This document shows, in pieces, positions 14,257-20,456 of a stretch of DNA of 28,686 nt. A program made the translations under genes and the position numbers. The stretch is taken from positions 1 to 28,686 of the forward strand of contig VSCH01000035.1 in assembly GCA_047459075.1 (NCBI GenBank). The letters are read 5' to 3'. The stretch is from ZC4RG19 sp017577565 (GTDB lineage: Bacteria; Actinomycetota; Acidimicrobiia; Acidimicrobiales; VFJN01). The notes under the pieces were generated by a model, which did not search any database, was not told the origin of the DNA, and worked only from the letters and a program-made list of their open reading frames with translations. Position 1 is the first letter of the stretch; every line of letters starts with the position of its first letter.

Positions 14257-15741
14257 TCAGCGGCCGTGCCGCTCGTCGGGGGCGGCCGGGGGCGCCGGGG
14301 CGGCGGCCGCCGTGCCGTTGCCGGCGACACCGTTGGCCCCGGCACCCTCGGCGGTGCCGTCGGGCCCGCCGGCGCTCCGCCCGTTCGCCTCGGCGCCGTC
14401 GGCCGTGGCGTCGTCCGCGGGCTCGCGGTCGGCCGGGGTGATGCTCACCCGCCCGATGCGGCGGCCCTGGATGCGCTGGGCGGTCAGCCGCCAGCCGTCG
14501 ATCGTCACCGACTCGCCCTCGTCGGGCACGTGGCCGAGGCGGTCGTAGACGAGGCCGCCGATCGTGTCCCAGTCGCCCTCGGGCAACGAGGCCCGGAGCA
14601 GGTCGTTGACCTGGTCGAGCGGCGTGCGCCCGTGGACCCGGATGCCGCCGCCCGGCAGCGGCTCGACGATGGGGTCGTCGACGTCGAACTCGTCGACGAT
14701 CTCGCCCACCAGCTCCTCGATGATGTCCTCGAGCGTCACCAGGCCGGCCGTGCCGCCGTACTCGTCGACGACGATCGCCATGTGGAACTTCTCCCGCTGC
14801 ATCTCGCGCAGCATGTCCGGCACCCGCTTGGTCTCGGGGACGAAGCGGGCGGGACGGACGACCTCGGTGACCGGCAGGTCGCGCTTGCCGTCCCGCTCGG
14901 CGGCCATGAGGTCCTTGGCGTAGGCCAGCCCCACGACGTCGTCGAGGTCGTCGCCGCACACCGGGACGCGGCTGAACCCGTTGAGCAGCAGGACCTCCAT
15001 GACGTCGGCGATCCGGAAGTCGGCCGGCACGGTCACCATGTCCGGCCTCGGCACCATGACCTCGCGCACGACGGTGTCGCCGAACTCGATGATCGACTCG
15101 ATGAGGGCGAGCTCGTCCTCCTCGATGACGCCCTCCTCGACGCCCAGCTCGGCCACCGCCAGCAGCTCGTCGTCCGGCGACACGAACGGCCCCTGGCGCA
15201 GGCCCTTGCCCGGCAGCACGAGGTTGGTCAGCACGATCAGCGCCCTCGACGCCAGCCGGACCGGGAGGAACCGGGCCAGCGCCCGGACCGGCACGGCGAC
15301 GGCCAGCGCGACCCGGTCGGCGTGGAGCAGCGCCCAGGTCTTCGGCACCGCCTCGGCCACGACGAACACGACGACGACGTCGAGCGTGATGGCCACGACG
15401 ATGCCGAGCACGCCGAAGAGGCGGTTGGCCAGCACGCCGACGAGGGTCGCCTGGACGAGCTGGCAGGTGAGCAGCAGCAGGACGACCGGGGTGACGAACC
15501 GCTCGGGGTGCTCGACCAGCTCGACGAGGGCCTCGGCGCGGCGGGACGGCCGGCGGTCGGGGTCGTCGCCGCGGCGGTGCTGGTTGGCCAGGGCCTCGGC
15601 CCGGGGCCGGGTCATGCGGGTGAGCGCCGTCTCGGCGCCGGCGAGGACCATCGCCAGCACCAGCAGCACGAGGATCGCGACGAGGATCCAGGCGTCCGGG
15701 GCGCTCGTCGCGGCGAGCAGCGGTGCGGGCGCGGGCCTCAC
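14257..15741 (-). CDS. CNNM/CorC-type transporter-associated protein (hemolysin family, CBS domains)
   Basis: This 494-residue inner-membrane protein has an N-terminal DUF21/CNNM region (about 15-190) with helices such as WILVAILVLLVLAMVLAGAE, VTPVVLLLLTCQLVQATLVG and IVVAITLDVVVVFVVAEAVP. SPDDELLAVAELGVEEGVIE and DTVVREVMVPRPDMVTVPAD lead into a CBS pair (FRIADVMEVLLLNGFSRVPV and HMAIVVDEYGGTAGLVTLED). The C-terminal CorC_HlyC domain is DPIVEPLPGGGIRVHGRTPL, then DWDTIGGLVYDRLGHVP. The family is linked to Mg/Co efflux or homeostasis. The last roughly 65 residues are an Ala/Gly-rich tail. The GTG start is 4 bases after the ybeY stop, in the conserved order phoH-ybeY-corC. Confidence 0.95.
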   Translation of the reverse strand: MRPAPAPLLAATSAPDAWILVAILVLLVLAMVLAGAETALTRMTRPRAEALANQHRRGDDPDRRPSRRAEALVELVEHPERFVTPVVLLLLTCQLVQATLVGVLANRLFGVLGIVVAITLDVVVVFVVAEAVPKTWALLHADRVALAVAVPVRALARFLPVRLASRALIVLTNLVLPGKGLRQGPFVSPDDELLAVAELGVEEGVIEEDELALIESIIEFGDTVVREVMVPRPDMVTVPADFRIADVMEVLLLNGFSRVPVCGDDLDDVVGLAYAKDLMAAERDGKRDLPVTEVVRPARFVPETKRVPDMLREMQREKFHMAIVVDEYGGTAGLVTLEDIIEELVGEIVDEFDVDDPIVEPLPGGGIRVHGRTPLDQVNDLLRASLPEGDWDTIGGLVYDRLGHVPDEGESVTIDGWRLTAQRIQGRRIGRVSITPADREPADDATADGAEANGRSAGGPDGTAEGAGANGVAGNGTAAAAPAPPAAPDERHGR

Positions 15742-15745
15742 CTGG

Positions 15746-16348
15746 TCACCGCCGTTGGTGGAACCGTTGGAGCAGCGCCCGCTCGCGCGCCTGCATGACG
15801 GCCGCCTCCTCGGGCTCGGCGTGGTCGTGGCCGAGCACGTGGAGCACGCCGTGGACGACGAGCAGCGCCAGCTCGTCCTCCAGCGTGCCGGCGTGGTCCG
15901 GCGCCTGGCGGGCCGCCACCGCCGGGCAGACGATGACGTCGCCGAGCAGCAGCGGCAGGTCGCCGGGGTCGGGGTCGTCGCGGTCGGGGCCGGTGGTGCC
16001 GGCGTCGGGCCACCGGCCGGCCACGGCCGGGTCGTCGATGGGGAAGGCGAGCACGTCGGTCGGGCCGTCGGCGCCCATGAACCGGCGGTTCAGCTCGGCG
16101 ATGGCCTCCTCCTCGACGAAGAGCAGCGACAGCTCGGCGTCGCCCCGGACCCCTTCGGCGACGAGCACGTCGCGGGCCAGCCGGACCCACCGGTCGACGT
16201 CGACGTCGACCGCCTCCTGCTCGTCGGCGCCGAACACCTGCACCTCGCCCTCGGGCCCGTGGCGGCGCGGCCCCTGGCGGGGGCGCAGGACGTCGGCGTC
16301 GTCGGACGGGTGCGACGAGCCGCCGGGGGCGTCGGGTGGCGGCTTCAC
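15746..16348 (-). CDS. ybeY: Endoribonuclease YbeY (rRNA maturation)
   Basis: This 200-residue zinc-dependent RNase is needed for 16S rRNA 3' end processing and 70S quality control. The metal motif HGVLHVLGHDH (166-176) supplies H166, H170 and H176. Upstream are LSLLFVEEEAIAELNRRFMG and the conserved PTDVLAFPID. LGDVIVCP is the usual strand before the motif. Residues 1-35 (Pro/Asp/Arg-rich) are not part of the family, and translation could start further in. The GTG used overlaps the phoH stop by 4 bases (GTGA). A roughly 20-residue acidic insert (PDAGTTGPDRDDPDPGD) sits between PTDVLAFPID and LGDVIV. It lies in the phoH-ybeY-corC operon. Confidence 0.95.
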   Translation of the reverse strand: MKPPPDAPGGSSHPSDDADVLRPRQGPRRHGPEGEVQVFGADEQEAVDVDVDRWVRLARDVLVAEGVRGDAELSLLFVEEEAIAELNRRFMGADGPTDVLAFPIDDPAVAGRWPDAGTTGPDRDDPDPGDLPLLLGDVIVCPAVAARQAPDHAGTLEDELALLVVHGVLHVLGHDHAEPEEAAVMQARERALLQRFHQRR

Positions 16349-17343
16349 GACCGCTCGGGCGCCGTCGCCGCCCCGTCGTCGAGGCGGTCGGGCTGCCCGC
16401 CCCGCTCTGCTCGCTCGTAGGCGTTCACGATGTCCTGCACGATGCGGTGCCGCACGACGTCCTTGGCCCCCAGGTGCACGAAGGCGATCCCCTCGATGCC
16501 GGCGAGGATGCGCTCCAGCGAGGTCATGCCGCTGCGGCCGGTCGGGAGGTCGATCTGCGTCATGTCGGCGGTGACGACGGCCCGCGACCCGAACCCGATG
16601 CGGGTGAGGAACATCTTCATCTGCTCCGGGGTCGCGTTCTGGGCCTCGTCGAGGATGATGAAGCTGCGGTTGAGCGTCCGGCCCCGCATGAAGGCCAGCG
16701 GCGCGACCTCGACCATGCCCCGCTCGATCAGCCGCTGGGCCCCCTCGGGCTCGACCATGTCGTAGAGGGCGTCGTAGAGCGGCCGCAGGTAGGGGTCGAT
16801 CTTGGCGGCGAGGTCGCCGGGGAGGAAGCCCAGCCGCTCGCCGGCCTCGACGGCCGGGCGGGTCAGGATGATCCGCTCGACCTCCTTGGTCTGCAGCGCC
16901 TGGACGGCCATGGCGACGGCCAGCCAGGACTTGCCGGTGCCGGCCGGACCGATGCCGAAGGTGATGACGTTCTCGCGGATGGCGTCGACGTAGCGCTTCT
17001 GGCCGGCCGACTTGGGCCGGATCGTGCGGCCGCGGGCGGACCGGAGCACCTCGGCGGTCAGCACCTCGGAGGGGCGCTCGTCCTGGCGCACCATGTCGAT
17101 GGTGCGGACGACGCTGGCGGGCTCGAGCCGCTGCCCCTGCTCGAGCAGCAGGACGAGCTCCTCGAACAGGTGGCCGACCTTGTCCGCCTCGTCGCCGACG
17201 ATGGCGATCTCGTTGCCCCGGACGTGGATCTGGACGCTCTGGAACGCCTCCTCGACGAGGCGGAGGAGCTCGTCGCGATGGCCGAGGAGGTCGGCCATCA
17301 GGTGGTTGCCGGGGACGGAGATCTTGACCTGGGTGGATGCCAC
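16345..17343 (-). CDS. phoH: PhoH-like ATPase
   Basis: This 332-residue P-loop protein has Walker A GPAGTGKS (132-139) and Walker B FIILDEAQN (228-236). The PhoH-typical segments GRTIRPKSAGQKRYVDAIRE, VERIILTRPAVEAGERLGFL and GDLAAKIDPYLRPLYDALYD are present, as is MTQIDLPTGRSGM. A KH-like N-terminal region (1-100) is present, as in the longer PhoH form next to ybeY. The family is predicted to act as an ATP-dependent RNA helicase/ATPase linked to YbeY in rRNA processing. The GTG start follows a strong GGAGGT (minus strand, 17352-17347). It is first of three overlapping genes and diverges from the Sm-like gene at 17410. Confidence 0.97.
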   Translation of the reverse strand: MASTQVKISVPGNHLMADLLGHRDELLRLVEEAFQSVQIHVRGNEIAIVGDEADKVGHLFEELVLLLEQGQRLEPASVVRTIDMVRQDERPSEVLTAEVLRSARGRTIRPKSAGQKRYVDAIRENVITFGIGPAGTGKSWLAVAMAVQALQTKEVERIILTRPAVEAGERLGFLPGDLAAKIDPYLRPLYDALYDMVEPEGAQRLIERGMVEVAPLAFMRGRTLNRSFIILDEAQNATPEQMKMFLTRIGFGSRAVVTADMTQIDLPTGRSGMTSLERILAGIEGIAFVHLGAKDVVRHRIVQDIVNAYERAERGGQPDRLDDGAATAPERS

Positions 17344-17396
17344 GGGACCTCCAGGTTAGGCAGAACCGCGCCGAGCCCGGCGCCCGATGCCGCGTC

Positions 17397-17402
17397 TACG
17401 TT
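17397..17402 (+). promoter_or_regulatory. -10 element of the Sm-like gene (leaderless)
   Basis: TACGTT (TANNNT class) lies 7 bases before GTG 17410, a spacing at which the transcript would begin at the start codon. No recognisable -35 was found. Confidence 0.5.
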
Positions 17403-17409
17403 CTCGCCG

Positions 17410-18030
17410 GTGGACCGCGCCGGCCGCCCGCCCGACCCGCCGGGGCCGCCCGGGCCCGATCCCGGCCCGTCGCCCCTGCTCGGGGAGGGCGGCGACCGGT
17501 TCGCGCGCTGGGCCGCCGAGGCCCGCGTCGAGGAGGCCGCCCGGGCCCGGGCCCGCGAGGGCTGGCTCCGCCGGCAGGCCGAGGAGAGCGCCTCGCTGGC
17601 CGGGGTCGTCGCCGACGTGCTGGAGCGGGGCGCGCCGGTGACCGTCCACACCCGGGCCGGCGGGCGGCACGCCGGGGTCGTGCGGGCGGTGGGCTCCGAC
17701 GTCGTCGTGCTGGGGGCCGGCCCCGGGCCCGGGGGCGAGGTGCTGGTGCCGCTGGCGGCGGTGACGTCGCTGCGGGCCGGCCCCGGCGACGGGCCGGTGG
17801 TGGGGGACCGGCCGACCGGCGACGGCCCGACCCTCGTCGACCTGCTGGCCGACCTGGCGGCGGAGCGGGCCGCGGTGCGCGTCGTCACGGTCGGCGGCGA
17901 CGCGGTGGCCGGCGAGCTGCGGGCGGTGGGGCGGGACGTCCTCGTCGTGGCGCCGAGCGGCGGCGGCGCCGCCTACGTGGCCCTGGGCGCCGTGGCCGAG
18001 GTGGCCGTCGGGTCGCCGGGGCCGGCCTGA
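17410..18030 (+). CDS. Hypothetical protein with two tandem Sm-like small beta-barrel domains
   Basis: 206 residues from GTG 17410. After a Pro-rich N-terminus comes an acidic/basic helix (DRFARWAAEARVEEAARARA, REGWLRRQAEESASLAGVVA). Two similar strand-rich units follow. Unit 1 (about 77-125) has GAPVTVHTRAGGRHAGVVRA, VGSDVVVLG and VLVPLAAVTSLRAG. Unit 2 (about 157-203) has AVRVVTVGGDAVAGELRAVG, RDVLVVAPSG and AYVALGAVAEVAVG. Both show the pattern V-x-V-x(3)-G-x(4)-G-x-V-x-x-V-G-x-D-V-V-V-L, then a strand ending in a valine/alanine turn. This is the five-strand plan of LSm/Hfq-like barrels. Whether it binds RNA is unknown. It diverges from phoH with a 66-base gap, so a link to RNA metabolism is possible. 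Confidence 0.75.
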   Translation: MDRAGRPPDPPGPPGPDPGPSPLLGEGGDRFARWAAEARVEEAARARAREGWLRRQAEESASLAGVVADVLERGAPVTVHTRAGGRHAGVVRAVGSDVVVLGAGPGPGGEVLVPLAAVTSLRAGPGDGPVVGDRPTGDGPTLVDLLADLAAERAAVRVVTVGGDAVAGELRAVGRDVLVVAPSGGGAAYVALGAVAEVAVGSPGPA

Positions 18031-18083
18031 GGACCCGGCGCGTCGCGTCGGTCACAGACGGTGGGAGGGCCGGTGGTCCTCTG

Positions 18084-18089
18084 TAGGGT
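18084..18089 (+). promoter_or_regulatory. -10 element of the M15 peptidase gene
   Basis: TAGGGT lies 8 bases before GTG 18098, the same near-leaderless layout as several neighbours. No clear -35. Confidence 0.45.
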
Positions 18090-18097
18090 CGGCGACT

Positions 18098-18985
18098 GTG
18101 AGTGGACGGCGGGTGCTGAGCGTGGTCGCAGGCCTGGGGCTGCTGGTCGCGGCGGCCTGCGGCGACGGCGGCGGGGGCACGGCCGACGACGCCGGGCGCG
18201 CCGAGACGACCGGGCCGGCCGCCGAGCGGGCCGAGGGCACGACGACGACCAGCGCCGAGCCCACCACGACCACGACGACCGTCCCGCCGACCCCGCCGCT
18301 GACGCGCCCCGACTGGCTCGGCACCCGCGTCCTCCCGCCCGGCGGCCCCCACCCCACGCCACCGGAGCTGGACCCCCGGCGCCTGCCGACCGTCGACGTC
18401 CTGCCGCCGCCGGAGGACGGGGCCTTCCACGCGACGATCGAGCCGGTGCCGCCGGAGGTGGCCGCCCGCTCGACGTGGCAGCCGGGGTGCCCCGTCGCCC
18501 TCGAGGACCTCCGCTACGTCACGGTGACCTTCTGGGGCTTCGACGACCGCCCCCACACCGGCGAGATGCTGGTCCACCGGGACGCGGCGGAGCCGCTGAC
18601 CCGGGTCTTCCGCCGCCTCTTCGAGCTGCGGTTCCCGATCGAGGACATGCGGGTCACCTCGGTCGAGGAGCTGAACGCCCCGAACACCGGCGACGCGAAC
18701 GCCACCGCCGCCTTCGTGTGCCGCCCGACCCGGGGCTCGTCCCGGTGGTCGGAGCACGCCTACGGGCTGGCGGTGGACGTCAACCCGTTCCAGAACCCCT
18801 ACGTGAAGGACGGCGACGTCACGCCCGGCCTGGCGACGTCGTACACCGACCGGTCCGACGTGCGGCCGGGGATGATCGTGCCCGGCGCCGGCGTGGTCGA
18901 GGCGTTCGCCGAGATCGGCTGGGGCTGGGGCGGCGCCTGGGACGACCCGAAGGACCACATGCACTTCAGCGCCGCGGGCCGCTGA
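18098..18985 (+). CDS. M15-family peptidase lipoprotein (VanY/D-Ala-D-Ala carboxypeptidase type)
   Basis: 295 residues. The signal peptide (SVVAGLGLLVAAACGD) ends in a lipobox with C21, so this should be a membrane-anchored lipoprotein. A Thr/Pro-rich linker (TTTTSAEPTTTTTTVPPTPP) separates the anchor from the domain. The catalytic domain has SEHAYGLAVDVNP (S218, H220, D227), the first part of the metal site SxHxxGxAxD. KDHMHFS follows near the end (H287 and H289). WGWGGAWDDPKDHMHF is typical of M15C-like enzymes, which cut peptidoglycan cross-links or stem peptides. ETTGPAAERAEG also belongs to the spacer. The gene stands alone, between the Sm-like gene (67-base gap) and a convergent small gene. 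Confidence 0.9.
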   Translation: MSGRRVLSVVAGLGLLVAAACGDGGGGTADDAGRAETTGPAAERAEGTTTTSAEPTTTTTTVPPTPPLTRPDWLGTRVLPPGGPHPTPPELDPRRLPTVDVLPPPEDGAFHATIEPVPPEVAARSTWQPGCPVALEDLRYVTVTFWGFDDRPHTGEMLVHRDAAEPLTRVFRRLFELRFPIEDMRVTSVEELNAPNTGDANATAAFVCRPTRGSSRWSEHAYGLAVDVNPFQNPYVKDGDVTPGLATSYTDRSDVRPGMIVPGAGVVEAFAEIGWGWGGAWDDPKDHMHFSAAGR

Positions 18986-18989
18986 GCCG

Positions 18990-19008
18990 GCCGGCGACAC
19001 CCGCCGGC
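18990..19008. terminator. Hairpin between converging M15 peptidase and 73-residue gene
   Basis: GCCGGCG (18990-18996) and CGCCGGC (19002-19008) form a perfect 7-base-pair stem with loop ACACC, directly after the peptidase stop and before the convergent small gene's stop. A likely shared terminator. Confidence 0.5.
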
Positions 19009-19032
19009 GGCGGGCCCGCGGCGGGGCGGCGG

Positions 19033-19254
19033 TCAGCTCGCCAGCGCGTGCACGGCCGCGACCGCGCTGCGGCGCCGGATCATCATGAGCTCCGAGGTCC
19101 GGAAGCTCGCCACCCGCTCGCTCCAGGAGTCGACGACCTCCCGGCCCTCGCCGCGCCGGAAGAAGGTGGTCATGGGGCCCTCTTGCTGGTAGGTGTCGGC
19201 GCCCTCGACGACCTCGACGGCGCCGTCCCGCAGGATCACCTCGAACGTCGGCAT
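19033..19254 (-). CDS. Small uncharacterised protein (73 residues)
   Basis: Starts at ATG with MPTFEVILRDGAVEVVEGAD, then TYQQEGPMTTFFRR, and ends RTSELMMIRRR plus a short Ala-rich tail. The first part reads as two antiparallel strands (FEVILRDG, AVEVVEGAD) and the middle as a strand plus a charged segment. No signal peptide, transmembrane helix or known motif. It looks like a genuine gene. It has codon bias like its neighbours, a well-ordered N-terminus, and TACGGT on the minus strand (19266-19261) 6 bases before the ATG, matching the leaderless promoters seen elsewhere here. The opposite-strand reading is low-complexity. The function is unknown. Confidence 0.7.
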   Translation of the reverse strand: MPTFEVILRDGAVEVVEGADTYQQEGPMTTFFRRGEGREVVDSWSERVASFRTSELMMIRRRSAVAAVHALAS

Positions 19255-19301
19255 GCGGTCACCGTACGGCGACCACCCTGTGCGCTACGAGAGGGCCAAC
19301 C

Positions 19302-19327
19302 CTGTGGATTGCGGAAGTTGTCCACAG
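19302..19327. promoter_or_regulatory. Inverted pair of DnaA-box-like sequences
   Basis: CTGTGGA (19302-19308) and TCCACAG (19321-19327) form a 7-base inverted repeat 12 bases apart. The right half contains TTGTCCACA (19318-19326), identical to the DnaA box preferred in G+C-rich actinobacteria. The left half read on the minus strand is CAATCCACA, with two differences from TTATCCACA. It lies between the HTH gene and the 73-residue gene and could equally be a terminator or an operator. Confidence 0.4.
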
Positions 19328-19352
19328 CGCCAGGCGCAGGCCGGCGCCGCGG

Positions 19353-19592
19353 TCAGCTGGGCTCGTCGCCGCGAGCGGCCGGCTCGGGGTAGAGGTGCTC
19401 GAGCTCGCCGGGCTGGATGCGCGACCGGTTGATGAACTCGTCGACCTCGTGGCTGCGCAGCCGGATGACCCGGCCGAAGCGGTAGGCGGGGAGCTCGCCG
19501 TGGTCGATGAACCGGTAGAGCGTCCGGGGCGTGATGCCGAGCCGACGTGCCGCTTCCTGGGTCGAGAGCCACTCGGTCTCGTCTGTGTTCAC
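19353..19592 (-). CDS. Excisionase/MerR-type helix-turn-helix DNA-binding protein
   Basis: 79 residues. WLSTQEAARRLGITPRTLYR, then FIDHGELPAYRFGRVIRLRS and HEVDEFI form a complete winged-helix excisionase-family (HTH_17) domain. An acidic tail (PGELEHLYPEPAARGDEPS) follows. Such proteins are either phage/plasmid excisionases or small chromosomal regulators (the BldC type is structurally similar). There is no integrase, att site or prophage gene nearby, so a chromosomal regulator is more likely. The GTG start is 6 bases after a minus-strand TAATGT, giving a leaderless message. The gene diverges from cpaB with a shared 180-base A+T-richer region. Confidence 0.88.
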   Translation of the reverse strand: MNTDETEWLSTQEAARRLGITPRTLYRFIDHGELPAYRFGRVIRLRSHEVDEFINRSRIQPGELEHLYPEPAARGDEPS

Positions 19593-19772
19593 ACGGCCAC
19601 ATTACCAACTCGTGTGTTGTTTGGGCACTTTTCGGTCAACTCGGGCTGCACTGTGACCACCACGTAAGGTGTCGGTCCGGCCACGTCCGTTCGGCGGGTG
19701 GCCGGCCCGGGCGGGTGGTGACGGACGGTGACCACTGGGGGAGACCACGCGGGGGAGAGGTGACAGGGACCG
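19593..19772. promoter_or_regulatory. Divergent promoter region between the HTH gene and cpaB-cpaE
   Basis: This 180-base gap is the most A+T-rich stretch in this part of the window. On the minus strand TAATGT lies 6 bases before the HTH GTG. On the plus strand TAAGGT (19665-19670) is a candidate -10 for cpaB, with a leader of about 95 bases. GTGACCAC occurs three times in direct orientation (19653-19660, 19728-19735 and 19776-19783, the last within the cpaB start), at uneven spacing. No gene is seen inside it. The small HTH protein next to it is a candidate regulator. Confidence 0.45.
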
Positions 19773-20456
19773 ATGGTGACCACGACGCGCCCGCCGACCG
19801 CCACGCCCACCGACGAGCCCGGGCCACCGCACCGGCGGGTCGTCGTCCGCTCGCCGGGGCTGCCCGGGGGTCGGGCGGTCCTCGGCGGCCTGCTCGTCGC
19901 CCTGGCCGGCGTCGGCACGTTCGTCGCCTGGCGCCAGGCCTCGGGCGTGCCCGACACCGCCTACGCGGTCGCGGCCCGGGGCCTCGAGCCCGGCCAGCCG
20001 GTGACCGCCGCCGACGTCCGCCTCGTGCCGGTCGACCTGCCGCCGGAGGTGGCGCGCGGGGCGTTCTCGTCCGTCGCCGAGGTGGACGGGCGCGTCGCCC
20101 TGGCGCCGGTGGGCGAGGGGGAGCTGCTGCAGGCCGGCGCGCTCAGCGACCAGGGCCCGGCCGGCCGGGCCGCCGAGGTGTCGATCGCGCTCGATCGGGC
20201 GCTGGCGGTCGACGGGCGCCTCGCCGGCGGGGACACCGTCGACGTCTACGCCACCGACCAGGACCAGACCCTCCTGGTGGCCGAGGGGGTGCAGGTCGTG
20301 GCGGTGACCGAGGGGGGCGGGTTCGGGGACGGCAGCGTGCTCACCGTGACCCTGGCGCTCCCGCCGGGGACCGACCGGGTGCCGCTCGTCCACGCGGCGA
20401 GGGCCGGCGAGGTGACGCTCGTGCGGACGACGCACCTGGCTCCCGGGGGCGGGTGA
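19773..20456 (+). CDS. CpaB/RcpC-like SAF-domain protein (Tad pilus assembly)
   Basis: 227 residues. A Pro/Thr-rich cytoplasmic start is followed by one transmembrane helix (AVLGGLLVALAGVGTFVAWR, about 35-55). A SAF domain comes next: TAYAVAARGLEPGQPVTAAD, VRLVPVDLPPEVARGAFSSV and GRVALAPVGEGELLQAGALS. A strand-rich C-terminal part with GDTVDVYATDQDQTLLVAEG and VQVVAVTEGG follows. The layout matches CpaB/RcpC, periplasmic proteins of Flp/Tad pilus assembly whose SAF domain is thought to bind the wall or the pilus. ATG 19773 follows GGGGGAGAGG. The stop directly abuts the GTG of the cpaE-like gene, so the two form an operon. Confidence 0.8.
   Translation: MVTTTRPPTATPTDEPGPPHRRVVVRSPGLPGGRAVLGGLLVALAGVGTFVAWRQASGVPDTAYAVAARGLEPGQPVTAADVRLVPVDLPPEVARGAFSSVAEVDGRVALAPVGEGELLQAGALSDQGPAGRAAEVSIALDRALAVDGRLAGGDTVDVYATDQDQTLLVAEGVQVVAVTEGGGFGDGSVLTVTLALPPGTDRVPLVHAARAGEVTLVRTTHLAPGGG

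Noticed and set aside
13672..15798. 708-codon plus-strand frame opposite TadE and corC
   Set aside because: Shadow of corC, whose CNNM and CBS motifs are clear on the minus strand.
19353..19592. Integrated phage or plasmid signalled by the excisionase-type protein
   Set aside because: No integrase, att repeat, tRNA target or phage gene nearby, and base composition does not shift over a long stretch.
19653..19783. Three GTGACCAC copies as an iteron-like array
   Set aside because: Spacing is irregular (75 and 48 bases) and the third copy is inside a coding start; chance is likely in G+C-rich DNA.
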